A program made the translations under genes and the position numbers. Below, piece after piece: positions 1 through 5,521 of a stretch of 8,198 nt of DNA. Numbering within the stretch: position 1 is the first letter of the stretch; each line of letters begins with the position of its first letter. The DNA comes from Elusimicrobiota bacterium (GTDB taxonomy: Bacteria; Elusimicrobiota; Elusimicrobia; JACQJN01). The stretch lies in NCBI GenBank assembly GCA_016205045.1, contig JACQJM010000088.1:1-8198 (forward strand). The letters run 5' to 3'. The notes under the pieces are model-generated. The model saw only the letters and a list, made by a program, of their open reading frames with translations, did not search any database and was not told the origin of the DNA.

Positions 1-2
1 AT

Positions 3-119
3 GCGGGACACTACGGCTTTGTGAACGAAGAATTCAAGGCCATGTTTGATTGGTTTGATGGGCATAGAAGCAGGGGTCAGGGGTCAGGGGTCAGGGGTCA
101 GTTCAGAAATCGAAATTAG
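3..119 (+). CDS. 3' end of an unidentified reading frame, possibly an alpha/beta hydrolase tail
   Basis: This frame is open from the left edge to a TAG at 117-119. It begins AGHYGFVNEEFKAMFDWFDG and then runs into the GGGGTCA repeats, which encode an RGQGSGVRGQ tail. The segment 'GHYGF...MFDWFDGH' resembles the catalytic-His loop and last helix of alpha/beta hydrolases, where a GH(G)F motif is followed by an amphipathic 'WFD.HL' helix; that is from memory and weak. The alternative is that GHYG is the HGHCG metal-loop motif of HemB, whose C-terminal half lies downstream in another frame. Against this, HemB has only about seven residues between that motif and DNDATLE, the preceding His is Ala here, and the Cys is Tyr. 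The natural end of the protein is probably near 65; the rest is repeat-encoded. Confidence 0.35.
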   Translation, partial: AGHYGFVNEEFKAMFDWFDGHRSRGQGSGVRGQFRNRN

Positions 120-178
120 GAGCCAGCACCCATACACCAAGTGCTGTTCTCACCCCTCGCCCCTCACCCCTCATCCCT
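73..178. repeat. Inverted heptamer-array element 1 (GGGGTCA x4 / YRYCCCT x4)
   Basis: The left arm is four perfect tandem GGGGTCA units at 73-79, 80-86, 87-93 and 94-100. The right arm is four seven-base units at 151-178: CACCCCT, CGCCCCT, CACCCCT and CATCCCT. The right arm is close to the reverse complement of the left, differing at one fixed position per unit plus single changes. The 50-base spacer is also self-complementary: AGAA (105-108) can pair with TTCT (147-150) and CAGCAC (124-129) with GTGCTG (141-146), leaving an 11-base loop. The whole could fold as one long imperfect hairpin. It sits exactly between the end of the upstream frame and the start of the HemB homology. Confidence 0.85.
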
Positions 179-190
179 CAAGACTTCGTC

Positions 191-757
191 TTGGATAACG
201 ACGCCACATTGGAAATCATCGCCAAAACGGCCGTCAGTCAGGCAGAAGCGGGAGCCGATGTGATTGCTCCTAGCGCGATGATCGATGGACAAGTTCGGGC
301 CATTCGGCGAGCATTGGATGGGTCTGGCTTTTCTCATGTTCCTATTTTATCCTACGCCGCTAAATACGCCAGCTCTTTTTATGGTCCTTTCCGCGAAGCG
401 GCGGAGTCTCCCCCTCAATTTGGAGACAGAGCCACCTATCAGATGGATCCGGCCAACCGGCGTGAAGCCCTACGAGAAGTAGCTTTAGACATTGAGGAAG
501 GAGCGGATATGGTCATGGTGAAGCCTGCCCTGGCCTATCTGGATGTGTTGCGAGAGGTGAAATGTAAATGGGATCTTCCCACGGCTGCTTATAGTGTGTC
601 GGGAGAGTATGCCATGATCAAGGCGGCGGCACAAAAAGGGTGGATTGATGAGAAAAAGATGGCACTCGAGGTTTTAATTTCCATTAAGAGGGCGGGAGCA
701 GATTTTATTCTGACTTATTACGCGGGCCAAGTGGCGGAATGGCTTAAGAGAGATTAA
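191..757 (+). CDS. hemB: Delta-aminolevulinic acid dehydratase (porphobilinogen synthase), C-terminal part; broken or truncated at the 5' side
   Basis: HemB condenses two 5-aminolevulinate molecules to porphobilinogen in the cytoplasm. The 188 residues match the C-terminal ~58% of the family (about 325 residues). DNDATLE lies at the start, followed by AGADVIAPSAMIDGQV (20-35), the first active-site lysine K58 in SYAAKYASSFYGPFREA, the Schiff-base lysine K111 in MVMVKPA, the SVSGEY substrate motif (135-140) and SIKRAGAD near the end. The N-terminal barrel half and metal-site cysteines are absent from this frame. The TTG at 191 has no ribosome binding site and falls inside a conserved block, so it is not a credible native start. 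The frame is open back to 68 through the heptamer element but meets a TAG at 65-67. Either the gene was interrupted by the element with a frame change, or it lost its 5' half, or the contig is misjoined here. The stop abuts the next gene (TAA then ATG). Confidence 0.9.
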   Translation: MDNDATLEIIAKTAVSQAEAGADVIAPSAMIDGQVRAIRRALDGSGFSHVPILSYAAKYASSFYGPFREAAESPPQFGDRATYQMDPANRREALREVALDIEEGADMVMVKPALAYLDVLREVKCKWDLPTAAYSVSGEYAMIKAAAQKGWIDEKKMALEVLISIKRAGADFILTYYAGQVAEWLKRD

Positions 758-1186
758 ATGTCCTATACTGCTTTAGGGTTTTCTGTGCTGACGGTGTTTT
801 GTTGGGCGGTGGGGGCGATATTTGATAAACTCGCTGTCAGACACTTGCCGCCCGCCGCTACATTTTACAGCCGATTTTATTTATTGTTTATTCTTTTGTT
901 GCCCTTGCTGGTTCTGCAGTGGGATCCTACTCGGCGCGCCTTTTTAATGGCAGATCGAAACGCGGTATTTTTTGTTTTGGGCAGCGTGGCCTTCACTGTC
1001 TCCGGCCTTTTTTTCTATTTTCATGCCCTCTCGGGATTGGACGCCTCTCAAGCCATTCCTTTGTGTGCCAGCTATCCTCTCTTGACGTTTTTTTTGTCTC
1101 TCTTTTTTCTGGGAGAGTCTTTTACGTGGAGTAAGTTGATGGGAACTTTGATGGTGGTGGGAGGGATTTTTTGCTTAACGCGATGA
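758..1186 (+). CDS. Small EamA/DMT-family membrane transporter (single-domain)
   Basis: This is a 142-residue, very hydrophobic protein with about five predicted membrane helices, near residues 4-22, 37-54, 69-89, 97-117 and 124-141. The GESFTWSKLMGTLMVVGGI segment at the end is typical of the last two helices of an EamA repeat. Most EamA transporters have two such repeats (~300 residues, ten helices). This one has a single repeat, so it would be expected to dimerise, like other half-size drug/metabolite-transporter proteins. The substrate cannot be told from sequence. The ATG directly follows the hemB TAA, with a purine-rich AAGAGAG stretch about 8 bases upstream, so it is probably translationally coupled to hemB. 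Its place between hemB and hemL is suggestive but does not prove a role in tetrapyrrole metabolism. Confidence 0.75.
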   Translation: MSYTALGFSVLTVFCWAVGAIFDKLAVRHLPPAATFYSRFYLLFILLLPLLVLQWDPTRRAFLMADRNAVFFVLGSVAFTVSGLFFYFHALSGLDASQAIPLCASYPLLTFFLSLFFLGESFTWSKLMGTLMVVGGIFCLTR

Positions 1187-1189
1187 CAG

Positions 1190-1286
1190 ATGAGTCGAGA
1201 GTGGAGAGTCTAGAGTCATGAGTTCAAAGGTCATTCAGAAGCCAGAAGATCGTGACTCGCGACCCACGACTCACGACTCACAACTC
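1190..1286. repeat. Inverted heptamer-array element 2 (NNGAGTC x5 / RCGACTC x5)
   Basis: The left arm has five seven-base units: ATGAGTC (1190-1196), GAGAGTG, GAGAGTC, TAGAGTC and ATGAGTT (1218-1224). The right arm has five: GTGACTC (1252-1258), GCGACCC, ACGACTC, ACGACTC and ACAACTC (1280-1286). The arms are inverted copies of a GAGTC core with two variable bases, separated by a 27-base spacer. The layout matches element 1 (heptamer arms facing each other across a short spacer) although the heptamer differs. Both spacers contain TTCAGAA (102-108 and 1234-1240) followed later by GCCAG, which may be chance. The element spans the hemL start: the fifth left unit holds the ATG and the right arm encodes HemL residues about 12-23. 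Confidence 0.85.
1203..1208 (+). promoter_or_regulatory. Probable hemL ribosome binding site inside the heptamer element
   Basis: GGAGAG lies nine bases before the ATG at 1218 and is formed by two adjoining left-arm heptamers. There is an in-frame TGA at 1191-1193, no other start codon between it and 1218, and no in-frame start between 1218 and the conserved HemL region. This site and ATG are therefore the only evident initiation signal for hemL, and both come from repeat sequence. Possible hairpin formation with the right arm (1252-1286) could hide the site; that is inference. Confidence 0.45.
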
Positions 1287-2663
1287 ACCCAGAGTGCCGG
1301 CCCTAAATCGATTAAACTTTTTGAGAAGGCCCAAAGAGTCTTGGTTGGAGGAGTGAATTCTCCCGTGAGAGCTTTTAAGGCAGTGGGGGGCACTCCGCTT
1401 TTTATCCAAAAAGCTAAGGGAAGTCAGATCCAGGATGTGGATAGACGGTGGTACACGGACTTATGCCTTTCGTGGGGGCCGCTGATCTTGGGGCATGCCC
1501 ATCCGCGAGTGGTGATGGCGGCTCAAAAAGCCCTTCGGGAAGGCAGTACCTTCGGAGCCCCTAATCCACGCGAATTTTTCCTGGCTCAGATGATTTCTGA
1601 AGCGCTTCCTTCTATGCAACGCATGCGTTTTACCAACTCGGGAACGGAAGCGGTGATGAGCGCGCTCCGTCTGGTCCGGGCCTGCACGGGACGGAACAAG
1701 GTGATCAAATTTGCAGGGTGCTATCATGGCCATGTGGATGCTCTTTTAATCAAGGCGGGGTCCGGGGCCACCACTCTGGGAATTCCTGATTCAGCGGGAG
1801 TTCCGTTGGCGTGGACTCAGGAAACCCTCAGTGTTCCCTATAATTGTCCTGAGGCTGTTGAGGAGGCCTTTGCGCGGTGGGGGAAAGAGATCGGCGGGGT
1901 GATTGTGGAACCCGCTACGGCCAACATGGGAGTGGTGCTGCCCAAGCCTGGGTTTCTTAAATTTTTGAGAGAGATTACATCTCGGTATAAGGCGCTGTTA
2001 ATTTTTGATGAGGTGGTGACGGGGTTCCGTTTGGAGTATGGAGGAGCTCAAACCGCTTTTGGGATCGAGCCGGACATGACTTGTTTGGGAAAAATTATCG
2101 GGGGCGGGTTTCCCATGGGTGCCTATGGCGGCAGAAAAGAAATCATGGAGAATGTGGCTCCTCTGGGACCGGTGTATCAGGCGGGTACCCTTTCGGGAAA
2201 TCCGGTGGCCATGGCGGCCGGGATCGAGACACTATCCTTGTTAAAAAACAAAAATCCCTACGCTCACTTGGTGCGGTTAACCACGTGGCTGGCGAATGGA
2301 ATTAGGGAGAGAAGTTTGCGTTTTGGGATCCCCGTGCAGGTGAACCAGGCAGCGTCTCTTTTAACGATTTTTTTTACCGAGCATGTGGTGACGGATTGGG
2401 AGTCCGCTAAAACCGCAGACACCCAGCGTTTTGGACAGTTTTTCCATCACATGCTGGGTCAAGGAGTTTATCTGCCGCCCGCCCAGTTTGAGGCGGCATT
2501 CCTGTCTACGGCCCACACGCCAAAAGATATTGAGAAAGTGTTGCAAGCGGTGGACAAAGCGTTCGAGAAAATTACATCTGTGTGGGAGAAGAAACGCCCA
2601 GCAGTTCCAGCCCCTTCTCGATCAAAAGACGTGTCCCCTCGCAGAGTGCCAACCGCGCTTTAG
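1218..2663 (+). CDS. hemL: Glutamate-1-semialdehyde 2,1-aminomutase
   Basis: This cytoplasmic PLP enzyme converts glutamate-1-semialdehyde to 5-aminolevulinate, the last step of the C5 route that feeds HemB. Conserved blocks include LFEKAQRVLVGGVNSPVRAF (34-53), FTNSGTEAVMSALRLVRA (138-155), the CYHGH motif (168-172), GIPDSAGVP (188-196), DEVVTGFR (264-271), the PLP lysine K292 in LGKIIGGGFPMGAYGG, and AGTLSGNPVAMAAG (322-335). At 481 residues it is ~50 longer than the usual ~430. About 30 extra residues at the N-terminus include a DSRPTTHDSQLT stretch encoded by a heptamer repeat. About 28 extra residues at the C-terminus (after AFEKI) are read antisense to argS. The core looks intact and active. 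The ATG at 1218 is the only start available after an upstream in-frame stop. It lies 31 bases after the transporter gene, so the same operon is likely. Confidence 0.95.
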   Translation: MSSKVIQKPEDRDSRPTTHDSQLTQSAGPKSIKLFEKAQRVLVGGVNSPVRAFKAVGGTPLFIQKAKGSQIQDVDRRWYTDLCLSWGPLILGHAHPRVVMAAQKALREGSTFGAPNPREFFLAQMISEALPSMQRMRFTNSGTEAVMSALRLVRACTGRNKVIKFAGCYHGHVDALLIKAGSGATTLGIPDSAGVPLAWTQETLSVPYNCPEAVEEAFARWGKEIGGVIVEPATANMGVVLPKPGFLKFLREITSRYKALLIFDEVVTGFRLEYGGAQTAFGIEPDMTCLGKIIGGGFPMGAYGGRKEIMENVAPLGPVYQAGTLSGNPVAMAAGIETLSLLKNKNPYAHLVRLTTWLANGIRERSLRFGIPVQVNQAASLLTIFFTEHVVTDWESAKTADTQRFGQFFHHMLGQGVYLPPAQFEAAFLSTAHTPKDIEKVLQAVDKAFEKITSVWEKKRPAVPAPSRSKDVSPRRVPTAL

Positions 2664-4239
2664 AAAGCTCCGCATTTCCTTCATCCACCACCCGATGCTT
2701 CTCATAAAAAGGATTAAAAAGTCCCGCCAGATCCATAAGATAAGTGGTGAGGTGATGGGGAGATAGATCTGTCGCGCAGGTTTTTAACACTTCCGGAAAC
2801 CACGCCAGTCTTACCAACAGAGCCCGTTCCTCAGTCTCTTTGAGAACTTCCAGGTTCCAGGTTCCGAGTTCCAAAGATTTTTCCCTCTCCCCTTGTGGGA
2901 GAGGGTGGGGTGAGGGGATCATCACCAGGTTTTTCTTTTGAGCTTCTCTAAAAATAGAACAGATGCGGGCGTGCACATACTGAACCGTGTAAACGGGATT
3001 TTCTTGAGATTTCTTTTTGGCCAGCTCCAGGTCAAAGTTGAGATGGGAATTGGGGCTGCGCATCGCAAAGAAAAACCGGCAGGCGTCTTTTCCTACTTCC
3101 TCCATCAGCTCGTGAAGCGTCACAAACTCTCCTGCCCTTTTGGACATCTTGACTACCACATTTCCCCGAGTGAGGTGGACCAACTGATGGACGATGGGCT
3201 GGAAGGCGTCCGGATGACCCAGGGCCCCAATCGCGGCTCGCATGCGCGGGACATAGCCGTGGTGGTCCGCTCCCCAGATAGTGACGAGTTTGCGGTATCC
3301 CCGGCGGAGTTTGTCCCGATGATAGGCAATATCGGGAAGAAAGTAGGTGGGGCGTTTGTCGCTGCGGATGAGCACGCGGTCTTTATCATCTTCCCCTTGC
3401 GAGGAAGAACCAAACCAGACAGCGCCATCTTTCTCGTAGGCCATCCCGTTCTGCTTGAGGTAATTTAAGGTCTCCTCTAAAGCGTTTTTTTGGTGGAGGT
3501 CCGACTCCCGAAACCATCGATCGAAATGTACCTCAAAAGCGTCCAGGTCAGATCGCTGCAGCTCCATAAAATACCGGATTCCCGCTTGGGCCCATTCTTC
3601 CGCCGACCAGTTTTTGGATTCTTCGGGAAATTTTTGTGCGGCTTCCCGTATATTTTCGCCCAGGTAGCCTTTTTCCGGAGGCAGCCGGTCCTGTTTGCGG
3701 GCTTGAAGTGATTTTCCCAACAGGTCCACCTGTGTTCCCATGTCGTTGACATAGAACTCGGTGGATACTTTGTGGCCCAGAAGTTTTAGGATTCGCGCCA
3801 AGGAGTCTCCCAGGGTGGCGGCCCGACCGTGGGCCAAGTGCAGGGGTCCCGTGGGGTTGGCGGATACAAATTCAATCAGAAAAGAATCTTGGGCTTTTTC
3901 TTGGCGGCCATATTCTGCAGGATTGTTTAAAAGTGTTTTTAGATTTTCCACAAGAGAAGAAATTTGAAAGGTGAAGTTATCAAATCCGGGAGGGCAAGCT
4001 TCCACGCTGGCGAATCCCTGAGCTGCCTTATCGAGAAGCACTGCCAGTTTTTGGGAAATTTCTAAAGGATTTTTCTTGAGTTCTTTGGAAATTTTCAGCG
4101 GCCAACTCAGGGATACATCCCCTTTGAGATGAGCGGGGATGGGGGCCAAAGGGAATTCTTCGGGCAGCGCCAAGCCGTGCTCTTTAGCCCAAGGAGCTAG
4201 AGCGGTACGCAGGAGAAGGCGGAGCTTGTGAAAAACCAT
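2572..4239 (-). CDS. argS: Arginyl-tRNA synthetase with an in-frame repeat insertion
   Basis: This class I synthetase charges tRNA-Arg in the cytoplasm. The 555 residues show an N-terminal Add-1 type domain (about 1-110) and FVSANPTGPLHLAHGR (124-139) carrying the HIGH-type signature. They continue with YVNDMGTQ (163-170), GADHHGY (323-329), the KMSKRAGEFVTL loop (364-375), and the anticodon-binding DALR domain from QYVHARICSIFREA (420-433) to the end, LELLGVSSPTQM. Between the first DALR helix and the ETEERALLVRLAWFPEV block is an insertion at residues 443-465 (SPHPLPQGERE then KSLELGTWNLEV) that normal ArgRS linkers lack. It is repeat-encoded, exactly 69 nt long, and lies in a variable linker, so activity is probably kept. 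The ATG starts right after the rsfS TAG with no gap. The 3' end overlaps hemL tail to tail. Confidence 0.96.
   Translation of the reverse strand: MVFHKLRLLLRTALAPWAKEHGLALPEEFPLAPIPAHLKGDVSLSWPLKISKELKKNPLEISQKLAVLLDKAAQGFASVEACPPGFDNFTFQISSLVENLKTLLNNPAEYGRQEKAQDSFLIEFVSANPTGPLHLAHGRAATLGDSLARILKLLGHKVSTEFYVNDMGTQVDLLGKSLQARKQDRLPPEKGYLGENIREAAQKFPEESKNWSAEEWAQAGIRYFMELQRSDLDAFEVHFDRWFRESDLHQKNALEETLNYLKQNGMAYEKDGAVWFGSSSQGEDDKDRVLIRSDKRPTYFLPDIAYHRDKLRRGYRKLVTIWGADHHGYVPRMRAAIGALGHPDAFQPIVHQLVHLTRGNVVVKMSKRAGEFVTLHELMEEVGKDACRFFFAMRSPNSHLNFDLELAKKKSQENPVYTVQYVHARICSIFREAQKKNLVMIPSPHPLPQGEREKSLELGTWNLEVLKETEERALLVRLAWFPEVLKTCATDLSPHHLTTYLMDLAGLFNPFYEKHRVVDEGNAELSKARLALCEGTRLLIEKGLELLGVSSPTQM
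2845..2872. repeat. Heptamer array 3 (AGGTTCC type, x4) inside argS
   Basis: Four tandem seven-base units on the plus strand: AACTTCC, AGGTTCC, AGGTTCC and GAGTTCC. In the argS sense they read GGAACTC, GGAACCT, GGAACCT, GGAAGTT and encode LELGTWNLEV. Unlike elements 1 and 2 there is no inverted partner array. The array instead abuts a separate hairpin repeat. Confidence 0.8.
2883..2905. repeat. CCCTCTCCC/GGGAGAGGG palindromic repeat inside argS
   Basis: A perfect 9-bp inverted repeat: CCCTCTCCC at 2883-2891 pairs with GGGAGAGGG at 2897-2905 around a five-base loop, followed by GTGGGG and TGAGGGG. In the argS sense, the segment codes for SPHPLPQGERE. From memory this 'PLPQGER' string appears inside many unrelated proteins from metagenomic and some proteobacterial genomes, which marks it as a dispersed repeat rather than part of ArgRS. 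There is no T-run on either side that would make it a terminator. Confidence 0.8.
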
Positions 4240-4623
4240 CTACCGATGGGCCGCGTGTTTTTTGGGGTGGGAGGAGTTCTTCCAATGAACCTTGGGAGCA
4301 TCCCGGTACAGTTTGTCTAAAGCATAGAAATTCCTAGCTTCCGGGTGCATCAGATGGATGAGGAGTCCCCCGTAATCTAAGACCTTCCATAGTCCGCTCT
4401 TGGAACCCTCATGGTGCAGCAGGCTGATGCGGTTTTCTTCTAAAACGGAAGAGATCTTGTTCTCCATCGCCTCCATTTGCGCGGGAGAGTCAACGCTGAC
4501 GATCAAGAGATAGTCCGCCAGAGAGGTGACACCCTTCAAGTGAACCAATTCGATTTTCTCTCCTCCTTTGTCATCAGCCGCCTGGGCGGCCAGAACCGCT
4601 AAAGGTTTAAAACGCCGTGCCAT
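4240..4623 (-). CDS. rsfS: Ribosome silencing factor RsfS (RsfS/YbeB/iojap family)
   Basis: RsfS binds ribosomal protein uL14 on the large subunit and blocks subunit joining when nutrients are low. The 127-residue protein has the single family domain (about 8-108). The SLADYLLIVSVDSPAQMEAM segment corresponds to the conserved 'aDYfvI.sg.s..q..Ai' block, with SG replaced by SVD. It is followed by HHEGSKSGLWKVLDYGGLLI and H-PEARNFYALDKLYRDAP, the conserved tryptophan/LDYG and R.FY.L signatures. A short basic tail (WKNSSHPKKHAAHR) follows. The ATG overlaps the end of the upstream cyclic-nucleotide-binding gene by 17 nt, and the stop directly abuts the argS ATG, so it is embedded in the operon. 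Linkage to nadD/yqeK is usual for this family. Confidence 0.95.
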   Translation of the reverse strand: MARRFKPLAVLAAQAADDKGGEKIELVHLKGVTSLADYLLIVSVDSPAQMEAMENKISSVLEENRISLLHHEGSKSGLWKVLDYGGLLIHLMHPEARNFYALDKLYRDAPKVHWKNSSHPKKHAAHR

Positions 4624-5512
4624 GAGCGGTTTTTAGACGGTTCTTGAGAGTTTCTTCCTCTAGGTGTCGGATGTTCTCCAGGCAAGAACTGGCCAATTTA
4701 GCCAAGGTGAGCAGGGTGATGGTGGTTTCATTTTTCTCTTGAGAGGATAAAGGAGAGGAAGACTCAAATAAAAAGTAACCCTGGATTCCAGAGGCTCCCG
4801 GCAGTCCAACCAGGTAAGCCGAAGGGCTGAGCCAACGGTTGAAAGAGGAGGGAACCGGGGGAGGAACGTTGGAAAGTTTCTGAGTCAATTTTCCTTCCCT
4901 CGAGACGAATTCCCAATCTTGATTGAACTCATTATAGAGGAAAGCCTCGCCGGACCAAGCCCCTTCCAATCCCGAAACAATTTGCTTGAGGGCTTGGGTG
5001 AGGAATTCCTGACTGGAAGCATAGCGTTTAAGAATGTGGGTGCTGAAGTCGGCAAGGAGGGTGAGCTCTTGCGTGGTGCGACGCAATCGTTGGGAGAGGA
5101 TGCGAACCAATTCCACAAAGAAGCTGATGGTCGTTTTAGGCTGCGATTTCAACCACTGAAAAAGATTTTTCTTTTCCAGTTGAAACAACAGGGTGGGCGT
5201 ATGGGCGGCTACGGCCCTAGCGGAACGCGGCACCTCCTCAATCAGGGCCATTTCTCCCAAAAAATCTCCTGGACCCAGAAGAGCCAGCGGCTTAACGGAT
5301 TCTTCCTTTCCCTTGCTTTTCTTCTCGATCCGTACGGACCCTTCTCCCACGATAAAGAGGCTATCTCCCCGGGAGCCTTGCTCGAAAATGACTTCCCCCG
5401 AAGAAAAAGAAAGAGGGTGCAGGAACTCGCTGAATTCTTTGAGTTTTTTAGGAGGAATGCGCTGGGAAAAGGAAAGAGATTTGAGAGTTTCTATTTTCTT
5501 TTGAGATTCCAC
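4607..5512 (-). CDS. Cyclic-nucleotide-binding (CAP-ED) protein with C-terminal GAF-like domain, no DNA-binding domain
   Basis: The 301-residue protein starts with a CRP-type nucleotide-binding domain (about 10-135). FSSGEVIFEQGSRGDSLFIVGEGSVRI (36-62) forms the first beta-roll turns, and PGDFLGEMALIEEVPRSARA (81-100) is the phosphate-binding cassette. The glutamate and the R-S pair used for cAMP contact are all present, so cAMP or a similar ligand is plausible. A helical segment (128-165) leads to a region (about 165-283) with the pattern of a GAF domain, then a short charged C-terminus. No helix-turn-helix is visible, so it is more likely a signalling or scaffold protein than a transcription factor. 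The GTG start is nine bases after the pilT stop; no strong ribosome binding site is seen. Its place directly after pilT suggests a role in controlling pilus motility, which is inference. Confidence 0.75.
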   Translation of the reverse strand: MESQKKIETLKSLSFSQRIPPKKLKEFSEFLHPLSFSSGEVIFEQGSRGDSLFIVGEGSVRIEKKSKGKEESVKPLALLGPGDFLGEMALIEEVPRSARAVAAHTPTLLFQLEKKNLFQWLKSQPKTTISFFVELVRILSQRLRRTTQELTLLADFSTHILKRYASSQEFLTQALKQIVSGLEGAWSGEAFLYNEFNQDWEFVSREGKLTQKLSNVPPPVPSSFNRWLSPSAYLVGLPGASGIQGYFLFESSSPLSSQEKNETTITLLTLAKLASSCLENIRHLEEETLKNRLKTAHGTAF

Positions 5513-5521
5513 GGTCAGAGC

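Noticed and set aside
101..150. Spacer of element 1 with the CAGCAC/GTGCTG stem as a small RNA gene
   Set aside because: No promoter or terminator is visible, and a six-pair stem within a larger palindrome is weak evidence.
73..178. Repeats as a CRISPR array or replication iterons
   Set aside because: Seven-base units are directly tandem with no unique spacers between them, and the arrays lie in or beside ordinary metabolic genes with no cas, rep or AT-rich origin features.
1461..1733. 90-codon minus-strand frame inside hemL
   Set aside because: It is antisense to conserved HemL blocks with no domain or initiation signal.
2664..2766. Continuation of a plus-strand frame beyond hemL as a separate small gene
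   Set aside because: It is the +1 shadow of the hemL end and antisense of argS, and encodes nothing recognisable.
2883..2905. Strong GC-rich hairpin as an intrinsic terminator
   Set aside because: It lies inside argS, and neither strand has a T-run after the stem. It is better explained as a dispersed palindromic repeat.
2938..3468. 176-codon open frame on the plus strand opposite argS
   Set aside because: It overlaps the conserved catalytic part of ArgS including KMSK, and its protein has no family features.
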